Assembly: GCA_003290165.1 (NCBI GenBank)
Contig: QNQO01001859.1
Location: forward strand, 1-64,000
DNA length: 64,000 nt
DNA from: Berberis thunbergii
Taxonomy: Eukaryota > Streptophyta > Magnoliopsida > Ranunculales > Berberidaceae
Direction of reading: 5' to 3'
Positions within the stretch are counted from its first letter, which is position 1, and every line of letters starts with the position of its first letter. Position numbers and translations under genes: made by a program. The notes under the pieces were generated by a model, which saw nothing but the letters and a program-made list of their open reading frames with translations, searched no databases and had not been told where the DNA came from. Below are positions 21,605 through 35,226 of this stretch, in pieces.

Positions 21605-22830
21605 ACCATATGCATATAAAAAACTTAGACATCAAAATAGACAATTATTTTAGGGTTAACTTGTGTTTGAGTCCCCTGATTTGTACTGTCTATTTTGATG
21701 TTTAAAAATTCATTCAATTACTAGAAAAAGTGTAAGTGGAAATTCAGAGTTTTTTTAGAAGAAAATTTTGTGGTTTTTTGCAGTGGCTAATATGTTTTTC
21801 TTTATAATCTCATGTTGGTGTTGGATGCTTCGGATTTATACTAGTCCAGTGATCGAAAAACAGGTAACTCAAGATCTTTTATTGAATTTTGATGTATTTG
21901 GTTTGAGATTGATTAGCTCAGTTGGTTATAAAAGGGGTGTTTCAATTTATTTGATGAGAACCTACTGTGTGTTCGGGCATTATTCTATATATATATATAT
22001 AAAACATTGAAAAGTGCAGCTTTATACTCAAAGTAGCTACACATGATGCTTCTAATTTGGACCCTTATAGAATACAATTATTTATAAGTGATCATATCCA
22101 GGATACCCCAGTCATTGAAGTCGATTACTCTTTTAAAGATACATACATAATTTTTCAAATCCCCATGAGAGTAATGATGTTTCACATAAGTTGTGTCTGT
22201 GACGATTTACTTCGGCTACATTTATTAACTGGGACTAATTGTTCTATGGGTATTGCAGTTTTTGATGTGTTCAAATTAATCATGTAAGTCATATGGTATC
22301 TGTAGATGATTTTCAGATATTGGGTATTTGTATGTGGGTTGAACGCACATATACTTTCCTTTGTCATATGAATGGAAAAAAGTTTCCTCAGTAGAAGCAC
22401 AAACCTTTCTACATCCGGAGAAAGGTATGCAGGTCAACTGAATAATATATAATTCCCTTCCATTCATAACTTAAAACTCAATTGAATTAGTAGTGAATTT
22501 ATGGTGTCTTATATCTGTTTTAGGTCACTATATTCCCCAATTGTCTAAAATTATGTACAGGAGAAACAAGGGAATTTAGAGCCATGCTCCTAATTTCAAG
22601 GGTTTCATAGAAAGAATCTCAAGGTTAATTGCTATCAGATGTATTTGATGCTTAGTTTTGGATCAACAAAGACTAGTACTGAGGGTTGATAGTATGAAAT
22701 CTCTCTTTGCAGGCAGGTGATGGTGTCATTGATGATTACCACACTATAGATCGAGGCGCCTTTGAATACTGGTAGGTAGACTCATAGACTGACTTATGAC
22801 TCTACCTAATGAACTACATATATAGATTAT
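21605..22830. other. Region without a recognised gene
   Basis: Short plus-strand frames at 21768-22010 and 22057-22287 carry no recognisable domain. A stretch at 21908-21925 resembles a tRNA A box but has no B box at the right distance. This may be degraded transposase-gene sequence leading to the MULE-like tail at 22831, but nothing proves it. Confidence 0.3.
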
Positions 22831-23013
22831 GTGCATCCTAAACATGAATTCTTCCCTCCTCTAATTGGTAGACTTCCTGGGAGACCAAGAGTTAATCGGA
22901 GAAGATCCGAGGACAAGCCTAGACCACCCAAAATAACTCAGAATAAAAATGGTCACAATATCGTTACGACAAGAAAACATGTAAATGAGCTCAGTGAACA
23001 AATATGGAAATAG
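22831..23013 (+). pseudogene. Possible MULE transposase C-terminal remnant
   Basis: A 60-codon frame has VHPKHEFFPPLIGRLPGRPR followed by a basic NRRRSEDKPRPPK run. The P-G-R-P-(K/R)-x-x-R-R-R pattern after an Asp/Pro-rich lead occurs at the C-terminal end of plant Mutator-like (MURA) transposases. The DDE and SWIM parts were not seen upstream (21600-22830), only short uninformative frames. Alternative: an AT-hook-like tail of another protein. Confidence 0.4.
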
Positions 23014-23959
23014 ACGTAAGAAATAATGCATCCCATTTTTCGTTTTGATAAGTATAGGAACTAGTGTAATAATACATACATTATTTGGATTGGATAAATT
23101 TAGGTTCCAAGTAATATTCATTATTTGTAAAATTTTGCAACTCTGGTGACGCACCCTCCACACCACCTATGCAATGGGAAAATGATTCTCAACTGTCACA
23201 AAATTTGACTCAGTCATATTACTTTTTTGCAAGTCTGAAAACTATACTAGTAAAAAAAAATTATTACCCCTTAACCCTCCTCACCCGTGACATGTGATTC
23301 CATCCGCTATATCTCTACTAACTCAACTGATACACCTTTAACAATTGTAATGGTAATATGTTTTTTGTTAATGAAATGACCTCTATATGCTTAGTGTTGG
23401 TTACTAGATCACACAAGAAAAAAAAAAAAAAAAACCGACTCAAATATTAATTTTGGGATTAACTATGGTTTAACATAAGGTAAGGGTAAAAGGGTTTGAA
23501 AACTAATCTTTACCAGTTAATGACGTGGACTTAACGGTTCCGTCAGAAAACGACTCAAATATTTTTCAAAACGAGTGTCAAACTCTAATAGGTATAATAT
23601 AATGAATGCCAAACTCAAAAAAAAAAAAAACCTTCATATAATTATCTATTTCAAAAAAATAAAAAATACATGACACACACATATATATAAAATTGATATT
23701 TATGCAAAACTAGTATATTATGCATTAATTATATTTATACAATATGAAATTAAATAACCAAAAGATATTGTGTTTAGTTTCATTTTCCCGTTTCTTCTAA
23801 CTACAGAATGAATTCATGGATAAATCATGCAAGCTATTGCATTCATTTGTAATGATTTTCATAATATAAATTTAACTGTTCATCAGTTTGTTTTTTCTTC
23901 AGAATATAAACAATTATTGTATACAAGACTTTCCCATGGTTGTTTAGTATTATTTATAA

Positions 23960-24160
23960 GAGCAGTTCTACGCGTCGAGGAAACGAGCGAGGAAATGGGC
24001 GAGGGAAGTGAGGTGGCGGAGTGAGAGCCGTTCATCTCGCTTGGGATGCGCGCGCAAAAAGTCAACGCACGTATCTCGAGTGAGATGAACGGCTCTCACC
24101 CAGCCACCTCACTTCCCTCGCCCATTACCTCGCCCAATTCCTCGACATTTAGAATTTCTG
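23960..24160. mobile_element. Mutator-like MITE with a long hairpin
   Basis: A 201-bp near-palindrome. The left arm (GTCGAGGAAACGAGCGAGG and onward through GAGAGCCGTTCATCTC) is mirrored by the right arm to CCTCGACATTTAGAATTTCT. The 9-bp sequence TATTTATAA flanks both sides exactly (23951-23959, 24161-24169), the target-duplication length of Mutator elements. It has no coding capacity; transcripts would fold into a long stem. Confidence 0.8.
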
Positions 24161-24252
24161 TATTTATAAACCATTGGAGTAAACCAAATTTTTTCCCTTT
24201 GGAAAAAAACAAAGGATACATGATAACTTTTTGGATTTGATATTATTGTATA

Positions 24253-24400
24253 CCTTCTTCGATGTTCTAAATTCATAAGTTGCTATATGCCATGTTAAGA
24301 TCCGTAACTTCATAACTGTTGTATGCCATGTTATGAACCTTCAAATCATAGTGTTTTGATATTGATTTTGTGCGTATTGAGTGATAATTTTTTTTTTTTT
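24253..24400 (+). repeat. Dispersed copy of sequence found upstream of the LBD gene
   Basis: GATGTTCTAAATTCATAAGT and GATATTGATTTTGTGC(G)TATTGAGTGATAA also occur in the same order at 36145-36230, there without an internal ~85-bp segment. It has no coding potential. It may be a dispersed repeat or a local duplication. Confidence 0.55.
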
Positions 24401-25390
24401 TTAAAGATTACCTTCTGGAATACAATAAGTTGGTACACTTTGTTAAACACTACTTTGTGACGCAATAAATACTAGGGTTTTCTTGAGTATTTTATTAAAA
24501 AATTTACTTGCCAACAATTGAGACTCCGTTCGAATCCTTTGAACCGCATTTATGAACTCCTCCATGTGTCAAAGCTCTTAGCTTTTAAATCCTCCACATC
24601 TGCCACACCCATGACACATCTTAAATAACTTATGAGTGAATGACTTCCTGTTCTTTCTTTCAGTTGTATTTTGCTACTTACATATGTTGGAACTTCATCA
24701 GCGTTCTGATAAAAAGAAATTTAATTCAATGTGAAGTGAAAAGGGAAAAGAAAAAACAATTTGTAAAAAGTTATGAATCAATGTCTTCTTGTTCTTTTTT
24801 CAGTTGATACTTCTTAGAATCATATCAAATTTAGTTCTTGATGGTGTCAAAAAGAAACCCCTCCACTTTTAGTGGATCTTATTCGAGACATGTATGAATC
24901 TAAAGTAGCATTGAAAGAAAACAGTAGAAATTAGGGTCATTCACATCATATCGATGTGATTTTGGTTAAAATTAGTTGGGTCATTCACATCATATCGGTT
25001 GGTTTCAACAACTATCATTTGACAATTAACAGCACTGAATAAACTCACAATAAGACCACCACCTCATTATTTGATGGCTCATCCATCTTTCCAAAAGCTT
25101 CTTTTCTAGAAGTATTAATATTAACAATGAGAAAAAAAAAACACATCTTTTGTTGAACTACTCAGTAATAATATACTCAAAAAAAAAAAAAAAAATGGGA
25201 AATCCCCATAAACAATAACCAAATAGGAATGCTTCAAATACTAGGAAACCATTAGTAGCATATAGGAACAAGTAATAGCTCCTAGCAACTTCGTACTGAG
25301 CTTCCTTAGCTCTCTAGGGTGACAGAGAAGAGGGAGAGCACTTGAAAATGACATAGCAATTGCAAGGAACCAACAGATATGAAGTTTCAT
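24401..25390. other. Intergenic sequence, 3' side of the ROP gene
   Basis: AT-rich with several homopolymer A or T runs (24390, 25130, 25180). The 3' UTR of the ROP gene (minus strand) should lie immediately below 25391. No other gene was seen. Confidence 0.5.
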
Positions 25391-27430
<2,040 letters not shown>

Positions 27431-27687
27431 GGTGTGTTTAGTTGCATGAAATCCTATGTTACGAGAATTCATGAGGAAATCATCTAAATTTAAACTAATT
27501 TGAGGTTCTATCATTAGATTTTGTGATCAATTGTGAGAATGAAAATCTCGTAAACATGAAAATCACATGCTTTGGAGACCAAAGAGTGTGATTCACATGT
27601 TCACGAGACCTTCATTGCCATTGATCACTTCAAATTAGACTTTATAAATTTCGATGACATAGAATTCCATGTAACCAAACACATCCC
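27431..27687. mobile_element. MITE with GGTGTGTTTAGTTGCATG ends
   Basis: The left end GGTGTGTTTAGTTGCATG and the right end CATGTAACCAAACACATCCC are inverted repeats over about 20 bp. AAG flanks both sides (27428-27430, 27688-27690), a possible 3-bp target duplication. Length and end style fit a PIF/Harbinger (Tourist-like) MITE, though the target is not the usual TAA/TTA. No coding sequence. Confidence 0.6.
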
Positions 27688-28264
27688 AAGTGCAGGACAT
27701 TAGGCATTACACTTTTTAACTCAAAAGTCATGCATAAACGAAACCATAATTATAAATTTATCTTCTCAGTAGTGGAAAGCAATCATTTCTGAGTAACGAA
27801 TGGGAAAAGAGACTGAGGCGTGGTTTAATTAGAAATTGAAATGTGTTAGCATTGGTTAACTAGTGAACTTCGTGAAGTGTAGGATCAATGATGAAACATC
27901 TTGGGTGTCATTAGTGGGGTGTATGTATGTGAGTTGGGTTGGATTAGTCTTAGCTGGGCCCACCAATATTTAACTGAGGCCCGTGATTAGATTGAATGAG
28001 ATTTGTTAAGTTCTTTTAGTTGAGCTTTCTAATACAAAGCAAATCTTGGCTTGGGACCTTTTGTCTGTTGAACAACTTTGCTTGATTATGCTTTGTTGTG
28101 TAAGCATGATTTGCGTCTTCAGCCTGTCCACGTTGATTCAAACTATCGCTCAAAAGTTCAAACTTATATGGAGCTGGAGAAGAAAATTGGTGAAGGAATC
28201 CGAGCTTTCCAAATTCGTAATCATTCGTTCATTTTTCTTGGGATTGATGACAATGTGTAGATGA

Positions 28265-28530
28265 TGAATATCTTCGCGATATAAGAAGGTTCTACGCTTT
28301 TCTTGTTTAAAGAATTTTCTAGGTTATTAGGATTAATTTTAATTAAGCAAGTCTATTTGTCTTGGAATTTCAACTAATAACTGAAGTTGTAGGTTTTCTA
28401 TTATAGCTAGGAATTTATTTTTTTAATTAAATGAAGAGAAAATCAAGCATTGTAGCAACCAACAAATAAATTATCAATCAATCAAATTATCTTTCTCCAA
28501 GTTATTTTCCTCTTTATTATTTCACGTTCT
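28265..28530 (+). repeat. Direct repeat, left copy (possible LTR)
   Basis: About 265 bp matching 30640-30905, including TTCTTGTTT, AATTTTAATTAAGCAAGT, GTTGTAGGTTTTCTAT and CAATCAATCAAATTATCTTT. Spacing and a primer-site-like motif at 30182 between the copies suggest an old LTR-type element without coding capacity. Confidence 0.55.
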
Positions 28531-30181
28531 ACAGTTTTACCTTAATTGTTTTCCTTCTTCTATAGTTCTACAATTGAATTCTCTCATTTCTTTTATTTTC
28601 CCGTGGAGATCTCCAAGTCTCATTCTTCTTTTCAACATCCAATGCGCCAATTGATATAGAGATTTAACGAAAACAATTGAAGTGAATGATGTCCAAGAAA
28701 CTTTCAAAATTGAAGTGAATGATGTTTCACCTTTAATGACAACTCTTGCGTCAATCTGGCGACAATGCAAAAAGCTTGATGTAAATTTAACCAACCTAAA
28801 TAAATAGGCTAATTAAATCTAGTTTTAAATAACTGCAAGTGCACAGTAGTTTCACGAATAGATAAAGCAAATACGGTTCGAATCCTCAAGGATTGAGGTT
28901 GCAACAAATTTCAGAGTCCAAATAAACTAATTTAAGAAAATGGCTTACAACAAGGCATCGAATCCACCACATATTCTTCGAGAATTGTTTCAATTTAAAT
29001 CACTATTTTCATAAAACGAGAAGCATTAGAAATGAACAATCTCTTACTTGCATCGATGATATAATTATTAAAATCATTCATTTAATTTAAAGTCGCTATA
29101 AACCCCTAACATTGGGTGTTTTGCAATAGTACACGCAATCACAATTTAGCTTAAACAATAAAAAAAAATCGAGCTTCAAATGGTAATAAAGATTAATCTA
29201 ACTATTGATTAGTTTAGATATAAATTTGACATTATTGGTGCTTACAAATTATTAATATTCAGAAAAAGATTGTATTCAACAATGAAGCATAAAGAAAACA
29301 GTAAAATAAATCTCAACAAACTCTAGAAACTCAATGGTTTCATCTTCGCCTTGTCGCGGAGTCTAGAAGTTCATGGCGGTGGTGGTGATCATGGTACAAC
29401 TTTGTTCATCACCCAATTCAACTCCTCGCTCTCCCTCGATTACATCGTTTTTTCCCCAATTCAACTCCTTGCTCTCCCTCGATTCAGGCCATCACCATCA
29501 CACTTCCACCACTATCTTGCAATCCTATCTCCTTTAGTTCCCGCCATCAACACCTCTTACACAACGCTTTTCTTCTCTGATGCAGTTTATCTCCTTTCCT
29601 TCCTTCTTGTCTCTATTTCCCAAATCAATATTCTACACTAAGCCAACCTCATCATTTTCCAACTCCTAATTCAATACCAACAATGCATTGCATTCTTTGA
29701 ATTGGAAGCTAACTCTGATTTTGTTTTCCTCTAATCAAGTTTATTTTCATTTTTTTAATCCCTTAACCACTCCCAACCCACATGCCGCGGACAGAGTTTG
29801 AACCCTAAATTTGTGATTCCATCAATCACATGCTTACCTCTTAGCTGGTACCCCATTAGTTTTTCTAATCAAGCTCATTCACATCCTATATTATTATGAT
29901 AAAAGGTTCAGTAGATTCTTTTGGAAGTTTTCTTATACAGGCATCTTGGAGAGCGGTTTTCAATTAAAATTAAAATGGTTATTAGGGAGAAGGTGGGACA
30001 AAGATATCCATGATTTTACATAGATTGGTCCATTTCCTTCAAAGCCATGTTTTTAAAGCTCTCTTGCTACTTGTACATGTTGGTTTTTGGGGGTTCTTTA
30101 TCTCTTTTTCATGGGTTGTTACAGCTGGGTTTTGACATATCTTGGATGTGTTGTATGAGCTGAAGTTAAGGGTTGTTACAG
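28531..30181. other. Region between direct repeats, no recognised gene
   Basis: Short frames only. The 29351-29641 frame (Ser/Leu/Pro-rich) has no domain. ACAATTGAAGTGAATGAT occurs at 28673, again (as AAAATTGAAGTGAATGATG) near 28708, and near 30226, so internal sequence is itself partly duplicated. Confidence 0.4.
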
Positions 30182-30195
30182 ATTGGTATCAGAGC
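30182..30195 (+). promoter_or_regulatory. Primer-binding-site-like motif
   Basis: TTGGTATCAGAGCT is the sequence complementary to the 3' end of initiator tRNA-Met, the most common plant retrotransposon primer site. Preceded by GGGTTGTTACAGA. No intact LTR ends here were proved. Confidence 0.5.
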
Positions 30196-30639
30196 TCATA
30201 TTTTCCCTTCGAGATCTCTGAGACAATTGAAGTGAATGATATTTCACCTTTAACAAATGGAACCAAGATCAAACATATACGTTTGAAGAAATGAACATGG
30301 TTATGCAAGATGCATCATGTGATCAAGACCTTATTCTTAACGAAGACGTGATATAATTTTTTTCAACCTGCTATGTCGATCCATATGCAATCCATTGCGA
30401 GCATTTTTGTGAAAAAAATATTTGTGATTTTCTCACAAGTCATTGCAAAGTGAAAGATGTCATTCTTGACATAATTAATCGTGCCAATATCAAAAAGGTC
30501 AGTGAGAAAAATTCAACCAAGAGCAGCAAGAAGCGTTGAAAAATTGTGTTCTCGTCATTAGATGGAAGTGATTGCATTATCTTCTTGATGTACAAATCGT
30601 GGATGAGCTATTTTAAAGAATGAGAGCCTGATGTAAAAA

Positions 30640-30905
30640 CATAGTGGTTCCAGACTTTTCTTGTTTTCAGAATTTTCTAGTTTTTTAGAATTAATTTCAA
30701 TTAAGCAAGTATAGCCGTCTTAGAAATTTCAATTAACAATAAAAGTTGTAGGTTTTCTATTTGACCTAGGATTAATATTATTTGTTTTTTTAAATTTTTT
30801 ATTAAAATGAGAGAAAACCAAGCAATGTAGCAACCAACAACAAATTATCAATCAATCAAATTATCTTTCTCCAAGTTATCTTCCTCTTTATTATTTCCTC
30901 TTTTA
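30640..30905 (+). repeat. Direct repeat, right copy (possible LTR)
   Basis: Pairs with 28265-28530. About 400 bp upstream (30240-30620) holds a broken reading frame with no recognised domain. Confidence 0.55.
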
Positions 30906-31598
30906 CAATTCCCCCTCAATCCGTTGTGCCACATCAACTATAGAAATGAGAATGAAAACATATGCTTGGTAAAGGTGGAGAGTTAGGAACTAAGATTTTC
31001 AACGCAGAGGATTGAGTTTAAATTTTTGCAGTGGGTTGGAGTCAAAATAATCACAATTACTCACAAAATAAATCCTATTTGTCAATTTATTTATTATTTT
31101 GTTGATCAAAAAATAAATTTCTATGCTTCATTCTATTCCTTTTTTTTACAATATAAAAAGCATGTGGTTGGTTTCCTTAAATCTGCTAATTATACGATAC
31201 TAAATTGGCTACGATAAAATCGTGTGTATTAGACAATAAAGGGTTGTTATTTTAAAAACGTTCTTATTCTTAAAATAGGTGAATTTATTTTATACATGAT
31301 AATCATTACAAAACAATGAAATACTTTGTCATAATAATTCATGATCTGGGTCGAACATGAAAATGTGAAACAATAGATTTTTATGTTGTTTGACTTTGAC
31401 TTGTATTGATCTATGCCTTAGAAACCTTGTGATTCTTCCAAATGATAACAATGGAATTACCCTCATATTTATTTCAGGGTATTGTATAAATGGATTGAGC
31501 AATTTGTGTTGAAACTTCACAATAATCGTTTCGACTTTGGTTTCCTCCTTGATATACTCTTTCGTTTTTGGGCTGCAGGGTTTTAGTAGGATGTGCAG

Positions 31599-31606
31599 GC
31601 TGGAAC
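31599..31606. repeat. Target-site duplication (left) of the Pack-type element
   Basis: GCTGGAAC; the right copy at 32609-32616 is GCTGAAAC (7 of 8 match). Confidence 0.7.
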
Positions 31607-32608
31607 TAGGGCTGAGCCGATCCGGGTAATCGGCCCAAAAAGCTAAAATCGAAGACTGGACCGGTCAAATAAAAATCGAAAATTTTGAGCCCGAGCCCGG
31701 ACCAAGTGAAACTGGTTAACTGGGCCTCGGTTAACGGAAAGTTCGGTCCGGACTGGATCGGTCTCGATTTTTTTGGGCCCAATTTTCAGCCTAACCTTTT
31801 CAGCCCAACTTGTTAAGCCCAAAACAAAGAGATTGCAAAATGACCATTACAAGAATAAGTTACAGAATAGTGGGAAAAGTACAATCCAAAAAACCACATC
31901 TCAAACGATGAAATTAAGCGTGAAAATCTAAAATTTCAAACTAGAGACATGAATTTTTTTTATTATTTTTTTTTTCTGTAATCTACTCTATGTGATGTAT
32001 CATCTTTGATATAAGGTAATATCTCCAATCTCCAACTTTCACCTTGTTGAAAATATGCATTGCAATCCATACTTGCTGACCACTTCCCAATCTTATTGAC
32101 ATCTAGGTTGCTCGAATTCTCAAAACTGCACAACTTCATAATCTCATATACACTTCCATTTTTTTCTTCCTCTGATAAGAATGGGTACCCCAAGAACTCA
32201 GCCAACCTAGTCAAATGCACAATTGGGTTGAGCAGAGGAGGCAAGAGGAATCGTTGCTCGGAGTTGAGCAGATGAGGTAAAATGAGGAGTTGTTGGTTGG
32301 AGTCGAGCAGAGAATTCAAGAGGAGGAGTCATTGGTTGGAGTCGAACACAAGAGGCAGAAGAAGAAAAAGTTTCTGAGAGAAGAATAAAAAACCTAAACT
32401 TTTTTGTTTTTGTTTCTTAAACTATGGGGGTCGGGCCGGTTACCCGATGGGCTCTAGAAAACGGAACCGAGGATCGAACCGGAAATTTCGGTCCAGGCCG
32501 GTTATTAGGACCGAGTATTAAAATAACATTTAAAAACCGAACCGATTTGGACCGATCGGTCCGGTTTTCTGTTCGGTCCGGGTTTTTCGTTTGAAATGCC
32601 CACCTCTA
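31607..32608. mobile_element. hAT-like Pack-type element carrying a sulfotransferase fragment
   Basis: The left end TAGGGCTGAGCC and the right end ATGCCCACCTCTA are imperfect terminal inverted repeats; subterminal blocks rich in CCGGACC and ACCGAACC motifs face each other. The 8-bp flanks GCTGGAAC/GCTGAAAC support a hAT-type insertion. The interior holds a host-derived sulfotransferase piece (31984-32238, minus strand) and no transposase, so the element is non-autonomous and gene-capturing. Confidence 0.72.
31984..32238 (-). pseudogene. Cytosolic sulfotransferase (SOT) C-terminal fragment
   Basis: The minus strand encodes HLTRLAEFLGYPFLSEEE, then KLCSFENSSNLDVNKIGK, the region before and around the PAPS-binding part of plant cytosolic sulfotransferases. 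A one-base insertion (extra A in GGTGAAAGTTGG near 32044) then shifts the frame; the other frame continues GEVGDWRYYL, as expected near the SOT C-terminus, ending at a stop at 31984-31986. SOTs transfer sulfate from PAPS to hormones and metabolites. Only the C-terminal third is present; it is not functional as an enzyme. Identification rests on long collinear similarity. Confidence 0.8.
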
Positions 32609-32904
32609 GCTGAAACATATGACATAGTAGCAATACATTCACCTCCTTGGAGCGTGTGATACCATTACTTGGAGGTTTTTTTAGGTTGTATCAGATTGGG
32701 AAGCAATTATGTGGAAATGGTTGAAGCATAGCCAGTCAAAATCGTTTTTCTTGACTGCCTTGATACAGTTCAGGCTTTCAAGAATTTTACTAAACACCTC
32801 AGTTGGAACCAAAATTTGTATAGACTTTTATTCATTTCATAGCTTGGAAGACTGTATCTCGTGAGCTAGCTCAATAGTACTTTGCTTGATGCTTTGTAGA
32901 TTTA

Positions 32905-33586
32905 GAGAGTGTTTGTTTTTGCTTCTGAATAGAGTCAGAAGTCTTAATAAGAAGTGGACCACCTTGTTTGGAGTGTTTGTTTTTAATTTTGATCAGAAGT
33001 TTGGAGTAAGCAATAGGGAGGTGTTGTCACTTAGCATTGAGTGCTTAGTAAAAAATTATTCTAATAATAACCTTAACATAATTTTGTAAATGACAATTGC
33101 TGCCCCTATCTTCTTAAAAATAAGTAAGGCTAAATTTTAGCGGTACACTTTCATTCTTTTCACTAAGCATTGTGGTTCTCATTTCTCTCCTTCTCCAACT
33201 CTCCATCTTATGTATACTTTCAAGTTTTTAGCATGTAGTTTTTGTGCTTTATGTATATCATAAGATATCAAATCAAATGACCCATGTTTGGATTAATGAA
33301 TTTATCAAATAATTAATTAAAAGGCCACAGACGTATTGCTCAGATTCAACAATAACGCCACAGTCATATTCGGTATGATTTAAGCACAATATTTATGTCA
33401 TAAATTTTTTTAACTCAGTGGGGCAAAATTGTCAAACAATTATCATTTAGCACCTAAAAATAAACACCTTTTAATTTTACAGCTTTTAATCAATAATTCA
33501 TTCAAAAATAAAACAAACAATTCATTCAGAACTTCTAACTCCAGTTAGAAGTTAGCTTATAAGCATTTAAAAAAACAAACGCGCTC
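32905..33586. mobile_element. PIF/Harbinger-like non-autonomous element
   Basis: The left end GAGAGTGTTTGTTTTTGC and the right end AAAAACAAACGCGCTC are inverted repeats. TTA flanks both sides (32902-32904, 33587-33589), the classic PIF/Harbinger target. Internal AGTCAGAAGT and ACTTCTAACTCCAG segments continue the inverted similarity. No transposase. Confidence 0.6.
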
Positions 33587-33589
33587 TTA

Positions 33590-34510
33590 CTCTAATAGTA
33601 TAATGCATTTTCTATTAAAAAACCAAGTTTAGGATTAGTCATCTATGCATTTTCAACATTGTAACAACAAAATCGAAATTACCATCAAATTTCTTTCTAA
33701 TCTCTATCATCATCTTTATTGCTTTTTCGTCTTCTATAAATTTCTCCCTAAAAAATTCTCATTCGTCTATTGATTTCTTCCCTTCTTCTATTCATCCATT
33801 CGAGATCTTTGAATTTCCTTCTACTTTTCATCCGTCGCGCTAGTTTAAGACCCACATAAGTTTCATCTAATTAAATGGACCTTATTAAACAATTTTTTTT
33901 ATTAATTCGTTTGAGCTGAAATTTTGAGAAAAATTTATGGATCACACTAGAAGCAACATGTTATAGTTTCAACCCGTTTTGACTCATACTTTATGAGACA
34001 TGAGTTTAAATACGTATCATTAAATATCTTGATAAATAATTTTTGTTTAAATACCACTCTTCGGGATATATGAGACAATGGACATTGGCCAACATGTGCT
34101 TCACCCAAGGTGGGCACCCTATCCGCATTTATGACAAAAAAAAAAAAAAAAATTCAATCATATCACATTTAAAGCGTATCTCGATACACATGTCGAAACA
34201 GACTAAAATTTTAACACTTTGAATATTTCATTTTTTCTCAAAATTTCATCTAGGACATAGTTCAAATATAATAGCAACAATTTATTCGTGTGTACATAAA
34301 TTCATTTTAAAGAACAAAGATATACATGTCATGATCTCTCTCTGTATATATATTTTAATTTTTAACTACTTTAGGCTTCAATCATGATTTTGAGTTCAAC
34401 GTCCAGTATAATTAACCTCGAATTTTAGGCCATGTAAACAATGTTTCCACCCTTGACCAGTTGAACTGGCCAACCCAAATTGATTAAAATATCCTTACCC
34501 TTTAACCTTG
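33590..34510. other. Intergenic sequence, no gene seen
   Basis: AT-rich. An A run near 34137-34151 could mark an old retroposon tail but no partner signature was found. Confidence 0.4.
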
Positions 34511-34518
34511 TTCAACAA

Positions 34519-35218
34519 TAGGGGTGGGCACAGGACAAGATGAACCTTATCCTTATCCATCCCATCCCGTTCGTTCGGGATCGAGACGGGATAGACCCCA
34601 TCCCTTCCCAAATGGATTTGGGACAGAACATGACGGGACGAACATGTACTAAATAGCCCTCCAATAAAGAATAACAAAAAATTTCATCTTACATTGTTCA
34701 CATACAAATAATGCGTACATATAACTTTCATCATAACAATATTAAATGTCATTTAAAATTTATGGTCCAATGAACTTACAAATTTTTTTTTAATGTTAAG
34801 CACCATCTATGTGATACAAGAATAATTGTCCTATAACCAATCTAAAATGCAAAAAAAACATAAATTTTCATGGGTTCTATTTGACCTAAAATATTCAAAC
34901 TAAAGTTTTTTATCTAAACAAAGAACACCAAATCAAACAAGTAAGTTTTCAAACAATAGATGTTTTGATTTAAGATCAACACATCCTAAACTTTCATTTA
35001 AAAGAGTAGTTTGATTAAAATTTATAATAATAACTAGTAAATAAATATGTTTGGGAAGGGATGTGATGGGCGAGATTGAAAATCACCATCCGGATTCCAT
35101 CCTATTCTAAATCGGGACGAGACGGGATCGAGATGTATTTGATCAGTCCCAAAAGAACCATAAAAAATCGGAACGGGATGGACCAGGATCGGGATTGCAG
35201 GATGGATGCCCACCCCTA
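34519..35218. mobile_element. hAT-like non-autonomous element
   Basis: TAGGGGTGGGCA at the left and TGCCCACCCCTA at the right are perfect 12-bp terminal inverted repeats. Flanks TTCAACAA (34511-34518) and TTTAACAT (35219-35226) match at 6 of 8, a plausible eroded hAT target duplication. The interior has facing GACGGGA/TCCCGTC-type blocks and AT-rich filler; no coding sequence. Ends resemble those of the Pack-type element at 31607. Confidence 0.7.
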
Positions 35219-35226
35219 TTTAACAT

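Noticed and set aside
21903..21960. tRNA-like A box (TAGCTCAGTTGGTTA)
   Set aside because: No B box at the right spacing and no cloverleaf arms; a chance match or a very old SINE head.
28870..28900. Pol III B-box-like GGTTCGAATCC
   Set aside because: No matching A box upstream and no tRNA or SINE structure around it.
29351..29641. 96-codon plus-strand ORF
   Set aside because: Ser/Leu/Phe-rich with repeated TCAACTCCT(T/C)GCTCTCCCTCGATT blocks; looks like low-complexity leader DNA.
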